Below are positions 1-7,560 of a stretch of DNA of 15,591 bases, in pieces (the first letter of the stretch is position 1; each line of letters starts with the position of its first letter). The position numbers and the translations under genes were made by a program. The stretch is from JBFYKJ01 sp041306005. Lineage in GTDB: Archaea > Altiarchaeota > Altiarchaeia > JAFGQM01. The stretch lies in the NCBI GenBank assembly GCA_041306005.1, contig JBFYKJ010000005.1, positions 1 through 15,591 on the forward strand. The letters are read 5' to 3'. The notes below the pieces were generated by a model. The model saw only the letters and a list, made by a program, of their open reading frames with translations. It was not told the origin of the DNA and searched no databases.

Positions 1-17
1 GCCCTTCGAGACTAAAC

Positions 18-23
18 GGAGGG
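18..23 (+). promoter_or_regulatory. Ribosome binding site of the first gene
   Basis: GGAGGG lies 5 bases before the ATG at 29, a strong Shine-Dalgarno match. It supports this start and suggests the gene is read from a leadered mRNA, perhaps as a later gene of an operon that begins upstream of the window. No TATA-like box is visible in the few bases before it. Confidence 0.75.
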
Positions 24-28
24 AAAGA

Positions 29-223
29 ATGGAAAGCAATTTGGAAAAAGTCGGCGCTCTCTGGCAGAACACGTCAGCCGAGGGCAAGCCATACTTCAAC
101 ATGGACCTTGCGGGGCAGAAGTTCGTAGTCTTCGCAAACGGATTCAAGTCTGAAGAGAAGCAGCCTGACTTCCTCATCTATGAAAGGGTGAAGGAGAAGA
201 AAGAGGCGAAGGCCAAGAAGTAA
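29..223 (+). CDS. Small basic conserved hypothetical protein (DUF736-like)
   Basis: This is a 64-residue cytosolic protein with no signal peptide or membrane segment. The pattern of a GALWQN start, an alternating hydrophobic middle (KFVVFANGF) and a QPDFLIYE end recalls the small single-domain DUF736-type proteins, in which a short beta-rich fold ends in a 'PDF/Y.I' strand. The last 12 residues are almost all Lys, Glu and Ala, giving a charged, probably disordered tail that could touch nucleic acid. A strong Shine-Dalgarno sequence precedes the ATG, and a hairpin cluster follows the TAA. No function is known for this type of protein in archaea. The resemblance is by eye only, so the family name is tentative, but the ORF itself is convincing. 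Confidence 0.75.
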   Translation: MESNLEKVGALWQNTSAEGKPYFNMDLAGQKFVVFANGFKSEEKQPDFLIYERVKEKKEAKAKK

Positions 224-227
224 TTCG

Positions 228-299
228 CGCAAGTCCCGTAAGACGGGCTTGCGAGGCCGGTAACCGAGGCCCGCAAGAGCGGGCCTTCCCTTCCCTTTT
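228..299 (+). terminator. Tandem hairpins and pyrimidine tail after the first gene
   Basis: Two clear hairpins follow the stop codon. The first pairs 228-239 with 243-253 (CGCAAG and CCCGT arms with one bulged T and loop AAG). The second pairs GGCCCGC at 268-274 with GCGGGCC at 279-285 around loop AAGA and is followed by a C/T-rich run ending in TTTT at 296-299. Between them, GGCCGGTAACCGAGGCC at 255-271 offers a competing fold. The position suggests a 3'-end or stability element for the first gene. Archaeal termination mainly needs T runs, so the hairpins may have another role. Confidence 0.5.
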
Positions 300-349
300 C
301 AGAAGGCGTGTCTTTTCAGTATGGCCGCAGGCCTAGCCCATGCCCCCTC

Positions 350-357
350 TTTTTATC
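350..357 (+). promoter_or_regulatory. TATA box of tRNA-Pro
   Basis: TTTTTATC begins 31 bases before the first base of the tRNA, the expected archaeal TATA position. A nearly identical TTTTTATT octamer precedes the surface protein gene at 641 and the minus-strand gene at 7414, which supports it as the local promoter consensus. Confidence 0.65.
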
Positions 358-380
358 TTTCGATGCTCAAAATAGCCCGC

Positions 381-455
381 GGGACCGTAGGGTAGCCAGG
401 TTTATCCTTCAAGCTTTGGGAGCTTGAGACCCGAGTTCAAATCTCGGCGGTCCCA
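381..455 (+). tRNA. tRNA-Pro (anticodon UGG)
   Basis: All four arms can be folded. The acceptor GGGACCG (381-387) pairs fully with CGGTCCC (448-454). The D arm is GGGT with ATCC. The anticodon stem CAAGC (410-414) pairs with GCTTG (422-426) around loop TTTGGGA, giving anticodon TGG at 417-419 with G37. The T arm is CCGAG/CTCGG around TTCAAAT. Base 455 is the discriminator A. CCA is not encoded and no intron is present. The two-base TT spacer before the anticodon stem is also usual in archaeal tRNA-Pro. It decodes CCA and, by wobble, other CCN codons. Confidence 0.96.
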
Positions 456-528
456 TTTATAGTCTTCGGTTTTGGGTCTCGAGTCTTGGCTTGGCAAAGA
501 CAAGACATGTTAAGCCTCCCCGATACAG

Positions 529-607
529 GACCTGCCCAGCATCCCTTACACAAGACCTGCCCAGCATCCCTTACACAAGACCTGCCCCGCTTCCTTTATA
601 CAAGACC
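529..607 (+). repeat. Three tandem 25-base repeats upstream of S1
   Basis: Three head-to-tail copies occupy 529-553, 554-578 and 579-603, with a partial fourth (GACC) at 604-607. Each begins GACCTGCCC. The first two are identical. The third differs by a few bases, which turn its TTACACAAG end into TTTATACAAG, a TATA-like sequence at 595-600. The array ends one base before the TTTTTATT box of the next gene. It is open in the frame of S1, but that upstream frame looks non-coding. Confidence 0.9.
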
Positions 608-608
608 G

Positions 609-616
609 TTTTTATT
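609..616 (+). promoter_or_regulatory. TATA box of S1
   Basis: TTTTTATT starts 32 bases before the ATG at 641. Transcription would then begin within a few bases of the ATG, giving a leaderless mRNA, and no Shine-Dalgarno sequence precedes the ATG. This supports 641 rather than the upstream in-frame ATG at 491. Confidence 0.65.
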
Positions 617-640
617 GCCCCCCCATTAATCATACCTATA

Positions 641-3600
641 ATGGCCGACGACTCCGGGATATGGGCTTCCATAAACGACAAGTGCTGGGGCATTGTCGAG
701 GCTGTGAGGCTCGACGGCGTGTTCACTAACTACGGCCTGCCGCCGGTGCTTCTCCCGCTTGCTGTAGTGCTGTTAATCCTAATACTCTTCTTCGCCCTCT
801 CCGGCGGAGGCGCCCCTGCCGCGCCGACGGCCAAGTGCGGCGATGGCGTCTGCCAGGCGGCTGAAACCATGTCGGGCTGCCCCGGCGACTGCGGCCCGGC
901 AACGCCTGCCCGGACCGGGAAAAAGATCACGGTCCAGCTTGACAAGACCCCAACCTGCCAGCTTACTGTCAAGCTTTACACGAACGCATCAAGCCCGCTG
1001 ACGCAAAAAGCCACGAGGACGAAGTTCGAGTTCGAGGACGTCGACTCCGACACGGCCTACGCACAGCTCGAGGGCCCGACCGCCAAGACGCAGAAGACGC
1101 CGACGACTGATTTGAAGAACGAGGACACGATAAACGTCGTTTTGGATGCAACGCTATGCGAGGCTCCGCTGGCCACGACCCAGGTGCTTTGGCTCACCAT
1201 AAAGGACTCCGAGACGCAACAAACACTCGACGCCGTCAAGGTCTCGATAGCCGAGATGAACAACGGGTATGCCGCGAACTACCCTGTGAAGGACCAGGTA
1301 GTGAACGGCGCATACGACTTCCGCCTGACGGCCGGCAAGACCTACGCGGTGCTCGCCACGAGAGAAGGCTATGTGTCCTACGACGGCACCAAAGAGCCGA
1401 TCACATTATCCTCCGCGAAGGGCGTCCCAAAGACGATAACAATGTCCCCGGCCGTTAATACCGACCCGACGGGCGACGTGGAGGTCTGCGTCAAGAAGAA
1501 CGGCCAGGCGCTGACCTCGGGCCTTGTGGTGGTAGAAGGCACGGGGGACGTCAGGTTCCTCGGCGACTTGTCCGCCGTGGACCCGGCGACCGAGCCGTCG
1601 GGCGCGGGCTGCTACGTCTTCAAGTCCGTCCCGGCGGGTACGATAGCCACTGCCGTGATGTCTACACCGCCGGAGGGCTGTGCCCCCAAGGTAACGCTGC
1701 CCATAACCGTCGAGGCCGCCAAGAGGACGCTGGTGGACTTGGTGCTGGAATGCGGGTCTTCAGGCTCCGGGTTTGTCAAGGTCAAGGTCATCGGCGGCAC
1801 GAACTTGATACTTACCCAGAATGCGACGGTCACCGTTTGGACAAAGGACAGCCGCCTTGTGCCCGGCACGGGCATTGCGGCATCCCTTGCGGAGGGCTCC
1901 AACGGATATACCGAAGAGGTCGCCGTGCCCGCGAACTCGTCATTCTACGTGTGGGCCCGCGGGGTGTCGGGCTATGACGACCGCAAGTCCGGCATGTTCT
2001 CGGTCGCCAAGGGAGAGCACAAGGCCGTCGAACTCAAGCTGAACTCGACAGACCAGAGCACGGTTTCCGTCGACTTCGTCTTCAGCGGCGCGACCGCGCC
2101 AAAGACGCTCGCGCTGAACCAGACCTTCCGGGCATCCGTCGCCCAGATACTCTACGGCGAGACCGTCCTTACCGGAAGCACCGCGGCCCTTACGGCATCC
2201 GTCGGCGCGTCGAGCTGCACGGTCTCCTACGACACGGTTTGGAAGATCGACTGCGTCGCGCCTTCGGTATCCGGCGACTATGACCTCTCCCTGAAGGCCA
2301 AGTACGGCAAGAAGTCGGGCACCCACACCCTGCCGCTGCAGGTCAGGACGTACTATCAGGGCCTCCTTACAATAACCCCTTTGTTCTCGACGCAGGGCGA
2401 GCCGCCTGTCGAGCTCTTCTACGACATACGCCTGAACGACACCCCGGTGACGGCGCTGGCCGGCCAGAACCTTACAGTGACATACCTTGACTCCCCGGGC
2501 GCATACGCAGGCACGGTCACCGGGCTGGAATACCTCCCGGACTCCGGCTACTGGACGCTGGCGGCAGACGTGCCCTTCAGGGGGTCTTACGCGATCGACG
2601 CCTACCTGGAAGCATATTCTGCGGGCGCATTCTACACTGGCAACTACACGCTCGAGTTCACGTCTACTTCAAACTCCAAGGACTTGAAAGCCGAGCTCTA
2701 CCTGTCAGACGACATGCTCGCAGTCGGCGGGTCGTTCGACGCCGAGGTCATCTTGAAATTCAAGGACAAGGTCGCATATGGCCTTGACATACTGGAGCTT
2801 TACATGAACGGCGTGTTCTACACCCTCCCGTGGAAGGCGGGGCAAAACATCTACGCCCTTGCGATGTCCGCCCCCTCGTCGGAGGTCTGCAACCTGCAGC
2901 TGCGCCTCATGATAAAGGACGACGAGATAGCCAAGCCCGTAATGATACACGTCATAGACATCGGCGGGACGAAGTCCGGCACATGCCCGCTTGACCGGCA
3001 GGACGGCTGTGACAGCATAGAGGAGGTCAGGAAGTGCCTCAATAGCCAGGAGGCACGGAGCGCATTCTACACCGAGGAGCAGATGGCCACGTGCATAACC
3101 TCTGGATGTGGGTTAACCCAAATTCCCGACTGCAAGATGGACAACAAGGGCGACCTTGTGCCAGACTGCCAGCTGACCGAGGACGACGCGCAGATGGCCT
3201 CTGAGTACCTGACCGTGATAGCCTCGCAGGCGGACAGGAACAAGCTGGCCCCGTGCCTTGACATGGACAACGACGGCGACGTGGACGACGAGGATGTGGG
3301 CTGCCTGTCCAGCATGGTCGCAACGAAGTGGTTCGGCGATGTGGACGGCGGCGAGATGGGCGGCGGGACATGCAAGAAACAGCTAAAGGGCGGTTTTTGC
3401 TTCGACATGGACATCGATTCCCCGCTCCCCGGGGACATGTACTACGACGGGCAGCTGGGCAGCGAGGACGACGACATAATGCTTAAGATAATAGAGGCCA
3501 CGGGCCATGGCGTCACGCCGTCCAAAGAGATGCTGAAGGTCGCCGACTTCAACCAGGACGGGAACATAGACAGCGTGGACGAGGCCTGCCTCAAGCGCCT

Positions 3601-4654
3601 TTACACGGTCGACTTCGACACGGCCGAGATCCTGCCGTCCTCGCAGCCGCTGTCCTCCGACTGCCTTAAGATATTCGGCATGGCCTGCGACGGCGAGCCG
3701 GCCGACCTGAACGCCGACGGGGACATAGAGATAATAGACCTCATAATCGAGAAGCTCATGATCGACGAGGGCATGGTGCTTTCTGGCAACCTGTCGGCAC
3801 AGATGTTCCCGTGCGCCGACGTGGACGACAGCGGGTTTTTGGACGGCAACGACATACTGTGCATAAGCTATTACTTGGCAGGCGACGAGGAGCGCTGGAT
3901 GGCGTGCCTCGGCTGCGCGGAGAACCTCCCGGCGGAGGCCGTGAGAGACTATGAGATATGCGCCGACGGCTTTGACAACAACTGCGATGGCATAACCGAC
4001 GACGAGGACCCGAACTGCCAGTGCAACGAGAACACGGACTGCAACGTGGTCGTGGACGGCGACGACGGGACCTCGATAGGCATCGCCGACGGGAACTACA
4101 AGGTTTGCGCTAAGATGGAGACGACGGGCGGCTATGCGTGGACCTCCGCGGAGACCGTTAACGGCGAGTGCGACGAGGAGAAGGACTGGAAATCGACTTA
4201 TATGTGCGGCTCGCAGATAATGACATGCGTGTTCGATTATCCGATTGGCTTCAGGATGAGCGACGACTACACGACCGGCGATGACTCCGACGATTCAAGC
4301 GGTAGCACGGACTGGGTAAAGTTCAAGTGGCTGGCCGGCGAGGGGAACCAGGGCCCGCTCGGCTACGTAGAGCGGTGCGGCAACGCAAAGTGCAGCTGGT
4401 ATGACGGCTGGGACATAGTGGACAGCCACCATGGCGGCACATGTGATAAGGGTTGGGGAGACAACCGAAAGAGATGGGCCCAGTCCTGCAGGTGGAAATA
4501 CGACATGTGCGAGACCGAGAAGTGCGAGGAGATAGACGGCGGCGTTGAAAAGATTGGCCAATACACTTGCACCGAGGAAACGGCTTGCACCCCCGTATAT
4601 TGCGCTGCTGATGACGAGGGAACATGTGTCGAGGGCGGCGAGCCGGCGACTTAG
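641..4654 (+). CDS. Giant membrane-anchored surface protein S1 with EF-hand/dockerin-like and MopE-like modules
   Basis: This 1337-residue protein is predicted to sit on the cell surface. Residues 1-33 are a cytosolic segment containing INDKCW. LPPVLLPL leads into a membrane helix at about 34-53. A cysteine cluster (CGDGVC, CPGDC) follows at 66-84. Residues 95-775 look like a chain of beta-sandwich modules of carboxypeptidase-regulatory/Ig type (motifs such as AGKTYAVLATREGY). A cysteine-bearing helical module lies at 782-823. EF-hand/dockerin-like loops lie at about 874-885, 969-980, 1022-1033 and 1060-1071. A MopE-like motif (FDNNCDG) is at 1111-1117. A tail with 17 cysteines spans 1126-1337. 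The start at 641 was chosen from the TATA box and from alignment with the N-termini of S2 and S3; an in-frame ATG at 491 would add 50 Pro-rich residues lacking in the paralogues. Role inferred: calcium-stabilised adhesin or envelope protein. No cohesin partner or enzyme motif is seen. Confidence 0.88.
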   Translation: MADDSGIWASINDKCWGIVEAVRLDGVFTNYGLPPVLLPLAVVLLILILFFALSGGGAPAAPTAKCGDGVCQAAETMSGCPGDCGPATPARTGKKITVQLDKTPTCQLTVKLYTNASSPLTQKATRTKFEFEDVDSDTAYAQLEGPTAKTQKTPTTDLKNEDTINVVLDATLCEAPLATTQVLWLTIKDSETQQTLDAVKVSIAEMNNGYAANYPVKDQVVNGAYDFRLTAGKTYAVLATREGYVSYDGTKEPITLSSAKGVPKTITMSPAVNTDPTGDVEVCVKKNGQALTSGLVVVEGTGDVRFLGDLSAVDPATEPSGAGCYVFKSVPAGTIATAVMSTPPEGCAPKVTLPITVEAAKRTLVDLVLECGSSGSGFVKVKVIGGTNLILTQNATVTVWTKDSRLVPGTGIAASLAEGSNGYTEEVAVPANSSFYVWARGVSGYDDRKSGMFSVAKGEHKAVELKLNSTDQSTVSVDFVFSGATAPKTLALNQTFRASVAQILYGETVLTGSTAALTASVGASSCTVSYDTVWKIDCVAPSVSGDYDLSLKAKYGKKSGTHTLPLQVRTYYQGLLTITPLFSTQGEPPVELFYDIRLNDTPVTALAGQNLTVTYLDSPGAYAGTVTGLEYLPDSGYWTLAADVPFRGSYAIDAYLEAYSAGAFYTGNYTLEFTSTSNSKDLKAELYLSDDMLAVGGSFDAEVILKFKDKVAYGLDILELYMNGVFYTLPWKAGQNIYALAMSAPSSEVCNLQLRLMIKDDEIAKPVMIHVIDIGGTKSGTCPLDRQDGCDSIEEVRKCLNSQEARSAFYTEEQMATCITSGCGLTQIPDCKMDNKGDLVPDCQLTEDDAQMASEYLTVIASQADRNKLAPCLDMDNDGDVDDEDVGCLSSMVATKWFGDVDGGEMGGGTCKKQLKGGFCFDMDIDSPLPGDMYYDGQLGSEDDDIMLKIIEATGHGVTPSKEMLKVADFNQDGNIDSVDEACLKRLYTVDFDTAEILPSSQPLSSDCLKIFGMACDGEPADLNADGDIEIIDLIIEKLMIDEGMVLSGNLSAQMFPCADVDDSGFLDGNDILCISYYLAGDEERWMACLGCAENLPAEAVRDYEICADGFDNNCDGITDDEDPNCQCNENTDCNVVVDGDDGTSIGIADGNYKVCAKMETTGGYAWTSAETVNGECDEEKDWKSTYMCGSQIMTCVFDYPIGFRMSDDYTTGDDSDDSSGSTDWVKFKWLAGEGNQGPLGYVERCGNAKCSWYDGWDIVDSHHGGTCDKGWGDNRKRWAQSCRWKYDMCETEKCEEIDGGVEKIGQYTCTEETACTPVYCAADDEGTCVEGGEPAT

Positions 4655-4729
4655 GCTGCGCACTTGCTCGGTTGATTTCCTCCGCTGTGCCAAGCCCACT
4701 TGCAGCCTTTTGCGCCACTTAACTTGAAG

Positions 4730-6322
4730 ATGTTCCGCACCTTGTCCGGTAGGTTTGAGGTCTTCATAGACCGCGTGGAGTCGGAAGGCACATCCCTGCG
4801 CTATTGGGCATTTGCGTTCCTGGCGATAATCTACTGCCGCAATATGCTCGAGTCGGCGCTTACGGGCCGCGGCTTTGACCCCGGCATGTTCCTTGTCCAG
4901 TACGCCCTGCTCTATGCGACGATATTCCTTTGGCTAGCGGTGATACTCCGCGCCACCACCCGCGAGACCCCGGCACGGACCTGCAAATTCCTTGTGGTGC
5001 TATTTACACTTATATTAATAGTGCCGCCGCTGGACTACCTGCATTCCGGCCCGGGTGTCCGGCTTGAGTATGCCCTCGGGAACGCGGATTACCTCACTGG
5101 CGACTTCGCAAGCTACCTTAGCCGCTCGGCGAGCTTCGGACAAAAGGTAGAGGGGATAGCGTTCGGCGCGCTGATCTTGGCGTATGTGTTATCAAAGACG
5201 CGCAGCCGCGCGAAGACCCTGCTTGGCGGGATTCTCGCATATCTGCTTTTATTCGCCTGCGCAGCGATGCCCTCGCTCATTTATCAGCTTTCTGGCGCAA
5301 TCTTCGAAAGCCCTATGGGTGTGGAGTATGACCCCGCCGGCAGGCTAACTGCGGATTCGCGCTCCGCTTTCCTCGGCTACATAACCCCCCAGCTTGTGCT
5401 TGCATCGTTCCTGGCGCTCGATGCGCTCGCATTGCTCTTGATCGCCCGCTCGCCGGACACTGGCGCTTATTCCTGCATCTGCACCTCGGTGCGCCCCGTC
5501 AGGATGTTACACTACCTGATGCTCGGCGCGTTTGGGCTACTTTTAGGGAAGGCGATAGCCAGCAGCATTGGATGCGCCCTGCACGACTGGCTCTTCTCAG
5601 CATACTTCTTGCTGTCACTAGGGTTGCTATATCTGTTCGCCTCGCTCACAAATGACCTCTTCGACCGCGACGCACACCTCCGTTCCGGCCGATCTCGCCA
5701 ATCTTATTCTTGGATGGGCTGGTGCGCTGTCGCCGCCCTGGCGCTTTCCTTGCTTATGGCGGGCTTCATCAACCCTTATGCGCTCATAGTCTTTGCCGCG
5801 CTGGCCGCCGTCGCGTTCATCTACTCCGCGCCGCCGCTAAGGCTAAAGAGGCTCCCGATAGTTTCATCCTTCGCCCTCGCATCATGCGCGCTGCTCGCAG
5901 TGCTGTCCGGCTTTGCGGTCTTCGCGGGCGATGCCGCCATAGACCTCTTCCCGCCGAGGGTGGCGCTGGCGGTGTTGGCCGTATACAGTCTAGGCGTGAA
6001 CTACAAGGACCTGAAGGATGCAAAGGCGGACAGCAGGGCCGGGGTATTCACAATACCTGTTCTGCTCGGCGAGCGCCGCGGCTGTGCAGTGGTCATGGCG
6101 CTGACTTCCGTGGCATTCCTATTTGTTCCAGCCATACTGGGGTTTGGCGAACTTTGGGTGCCGTCTGTCGCGGCGTCGCTCCTATCTGCGTTGATGATAC
6201 GGGCTAATATCAATGAGAAATATTTTAGGATAATGCTCCTCGTCTATCTGGTCTTTGTTGCGTCCGCGGCATTAGCGCACCACAATAGCCTGGTCGACCT
6301 CGATGCCGTGCTGAGGCGATAG
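4730..6322 (+). CDS. UbiA-family prenyltransferase with a large N-terminal membrane region
   Basis: This is a 530-residue polytopic membrane protein. The C-terminal half (about 260-520) carries UbiA hallmarks: the first Asp motif NDLFDRD at 308-314, the loop signature IYSAPPLRLKR at 364-374, and the second Asp motif KDLKDAKAD at 426-434 followed by TIPVLLG. Such enzymes move a polyprenyl group from its diphosphate to an acceptor with Mg2+ bound by these Asp residues; in archaea the common one makes digeranylgeranylglyceryl phosphate. The last Asp of the usual NDxxDxDxD pattern is His316. UbiA enzymes are usually near 300 residues, so the first 250 residues, with several further membrane helices, are extra and unrecognised. 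The ATG at 4730 is preferred to a TTG at 4700. No clear TATA box lies in the 75 bases after S1, so read-through is possible. Arg codons are mostly CGC, unlike AGG-rich secF. Substrate is unknown. Confidence 0.85.
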   Translation: MFRTLSGRFEVFIDRVESEGTSLRYWAFAFLAIIYCRNMLESALTGRGFDPGMFLVQYALLYATIFLWLAVILRATTRETPARTCKFLVVLFTLILIVPPLDYLHSGPGVRLEYALGNADYLTGDFASYLSRSASFGQKVEGIAFGALILAYVLSKTRSRAKTLLGGILAYLLLFACAAMPSLIYQLSGAIFESPMGVEYDPAGRLTADSRSAFLGYITPQLVLASFLALDALALLLIARSPDTGAYSCICTSVRPVRMLHYLMLGAFGLLLGKAIASSIGCALHDWLFSAYFLLSLGLLYLFASLTNDLFDRDAHLRSGRSRQSYSWMGWCAVAALALSLLMAGFINPYALIVFAALAAVAFIYSAPPLRLKRLPIVSSFALASCALLAVLSGFAVFAGDAAIDLFPPRVALAVLAVYSLGVNYKDLKDAKADSRAGVFTIPVLLGERRGCAVVMALTSVAFLFVPAILGFGELWVPSVAASLLSALMIRANINEKYFRIMLLVYLVFVASAALAHHNSLVDLDAVLRR

Positions 6323-6373
6323 GCACGACTGCAGGCCAACGGGCATGAGCGCAGGGCGGTTAGCCCAGCGGTT

Positions 6374-7414
6374 TTAGGCTTTCTTCAGCGCCTTCACGGC
6401 AAGGGCGGTCGTTATCACGCGGTTGCTGTCCGTCCCCTCCCAATTCGACCCCATGAATGTGTAGCTCCACACCGCCCCGGTGAATTCCCACGAGCCGTCC
6501 GCAAGCTGCTTGCCTACCAAGTATGCGGCCCCCTTATCAAGCTGCGCCCCCTTCGACCCGCAGGCCGCGAGCGCGTTTAAGGCGAGTGCCGTGTCGTAAG
6601 GGTTGCCGGGCGAGCCCCACGAGCCATCGGAGTTCTGCGAGCCGGTGATGAATGCGATGCCTTTCTGCTTGGCCTGGGGCAGCTCCCCGGATGTGCACAG
6701 CAGGTCCAGATTCGCATATGTTGAATAATAATCCCCGGGATAGAAGTAGAAGCGCCAGTGGCCGTCTTGCGCCTGCGAGCGCGATATTATATCATAATTG
6801 ATATACTTATCAAGGCTTGTCCCCCGGATAAGCTTGTATACGTTTGCCGCGACCTCCGGATGCGCGCCGACATTGTTCTTGTCGCTAGACTCGAATGCGA
6901 GCTCTGCAGGGGGGAACTTTCCCCATTCATCCGGCTCCATGAACAGCCCGGGCCTGAACGTCCTGAAGCTGTTGCTCTGCTTGTCATAGAACTCGAGCAG
7001 GACATTCATGTCCGCGCCCTCGCCGAGGGCGCGCAGAGTGCGCATCGCAAAGGCGGTGTTATCCGAATCCCTCGGCGCCTCGGGGGCGTCCCCCCACACG
7101 CCGTCCAGTTCCAGTGATCTAAGCTTGGAGACTACGATGTTCTTTTCCGGGGGGGACAATTCAGAGCCTATGGCATCAACTATGTAAGATGAGGTGATTA
7201 CCTGGCCCTGCTTGTCCACCGGGCACCCTGCCGGTTCACAGGTCATATAATAGTTCCCGGAAGCTACCTGCCCCCTAAGGAACTGCGTCCCCTTGCTTAC
7301 CGCCGCATCGATATTATCGGGCGTCGCCTCCACCGCCCCGGGCTTGTTCAGGAAGAGGAACCAGAATGCGACCAGGGCTATCACGGCTATGGCGGCGACC
7401 GCGCGCTTGTCCAT
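6374..7414 (-). CDS. Membrane-anchored terpene-cyclase-like alpha/alpha-toroid protein
   Basis: The 346-residue product has an N-terminal signal anchor (hydrophobic at about 4-22) and an external domain of the prenyltransferase/squalene-cyclase toroid type. QW-like repeats are visible: QAQDGHW (214-220), QNSDGSW (260-266) and KQLADGSW (302-309). They are followed by helices such as YDTALALNAL. DSDNTA at 116-121 resembles the acidic DxDD motif of squalene-hopene cyclases but has Asn in the last position. The protein is about half the length of a squalene-hopene cyclase (about 630), enough for one barrel. Cysteines at 59, 64, 240 and 285 fit an extracytoplasmic location. It converges with the UbiA-type gene, 51 bases apart, so it is transcribed separately. 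It may be a terpenoid cyclase, or only a non-enzymatic toroid used for binding; many secreted toroid proteins have no shown activity. Confidence 0.82.
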   Translation of the reverse strand: MDKRAVAAIAVIALVAFWFLFLNKPGAVEATPDNIDAAVSKGTQFLRGQVASGNYYMTCEPAGCPVDKQGQVITSSYIVDAIGSELSPPEKNIVVSKLRSLELDGVWGDAPEAPRDSDNTAFAMRTLRALGEGADMNVLLEFYDKQSNSFRTFRPGLFMEPDEWGKFPPAELAFESSDKNNVGAHPEVAANVYKLIRGTSLDKYINYDIISRSQAQDGHWRFYFYPGDYYSTYANLDLLCTSGELPQAKQKGIAFITGSQNSDGSWGSPGNPYDTALALNALAACGSKGAQLDKGAAYLVGKQLADGSWEFTGAVWSYTFMGSNWEGTDSNRVITTALAVKALKKA

Positions 7415-7434
7415 AAGATAATAATCGAAGTCTG

Positions 7435-7442
7435 AATAAAAA
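7435..7442 (-). promoter_or_regulatory. TATA box of the toroid gene
   Basis: Read on the minus strand this is TTTTTATT, starting 28 bases before the ATG at 7414, the same octamer as the one before S1. A transcript would start at or only a few bases before the ATG, and no Shine-Dalgarno sequence is seen, so it is probably leaderless. Confidence 0.6.
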
Positions 7443-7560
7443 GCCCGGCCGTGCGCAAGTCTATTGCACCATCCCTACCCCCGGCCGCTCGTGCCCCGAG
7501 CCGGCAAGCCCGGGCGCGGCACCGCGGGACCGGGTTTCAATCCGCCCGCCCCCCAAGCCA

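Noticed and set aside
302..345. Short inverted repeat around GGCCGCAGGCC upstream of the tRNA
   Set aside because: The stem is only four base pairs and is expected by chance in GC-rich DNA.
529..607. Possible CRISPR array at the 25-base repeats (and likewise at 14541-14600)
   Set aside because: The copies are directly adjacent with no unique spacers, and no cas gene is present.
491..640. In-frame N-terminal extension of S1 from the ATG at 491
   Set aside because: It would translate the tandem repeats and the TATA box into a Pro-rich stretch absent from S2 and S3. The ATG at 641 fits the promoter distance and the paralogue N-termini.
4295..4699. Minus-strand ORF with hydrophobic stretches opposite the end of S1
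   Set aside because: S1 in this region has regularly spaced cysteines and real-protein composition. The reverse ORF has no promoter and looks like a shadow.
4700..4729. TTG start for the UbiA-type gene
   Set aside because: The ATG at 4730 begins a normal basic head before the first helix. The TTG adds ten residues with no support from a binding site.
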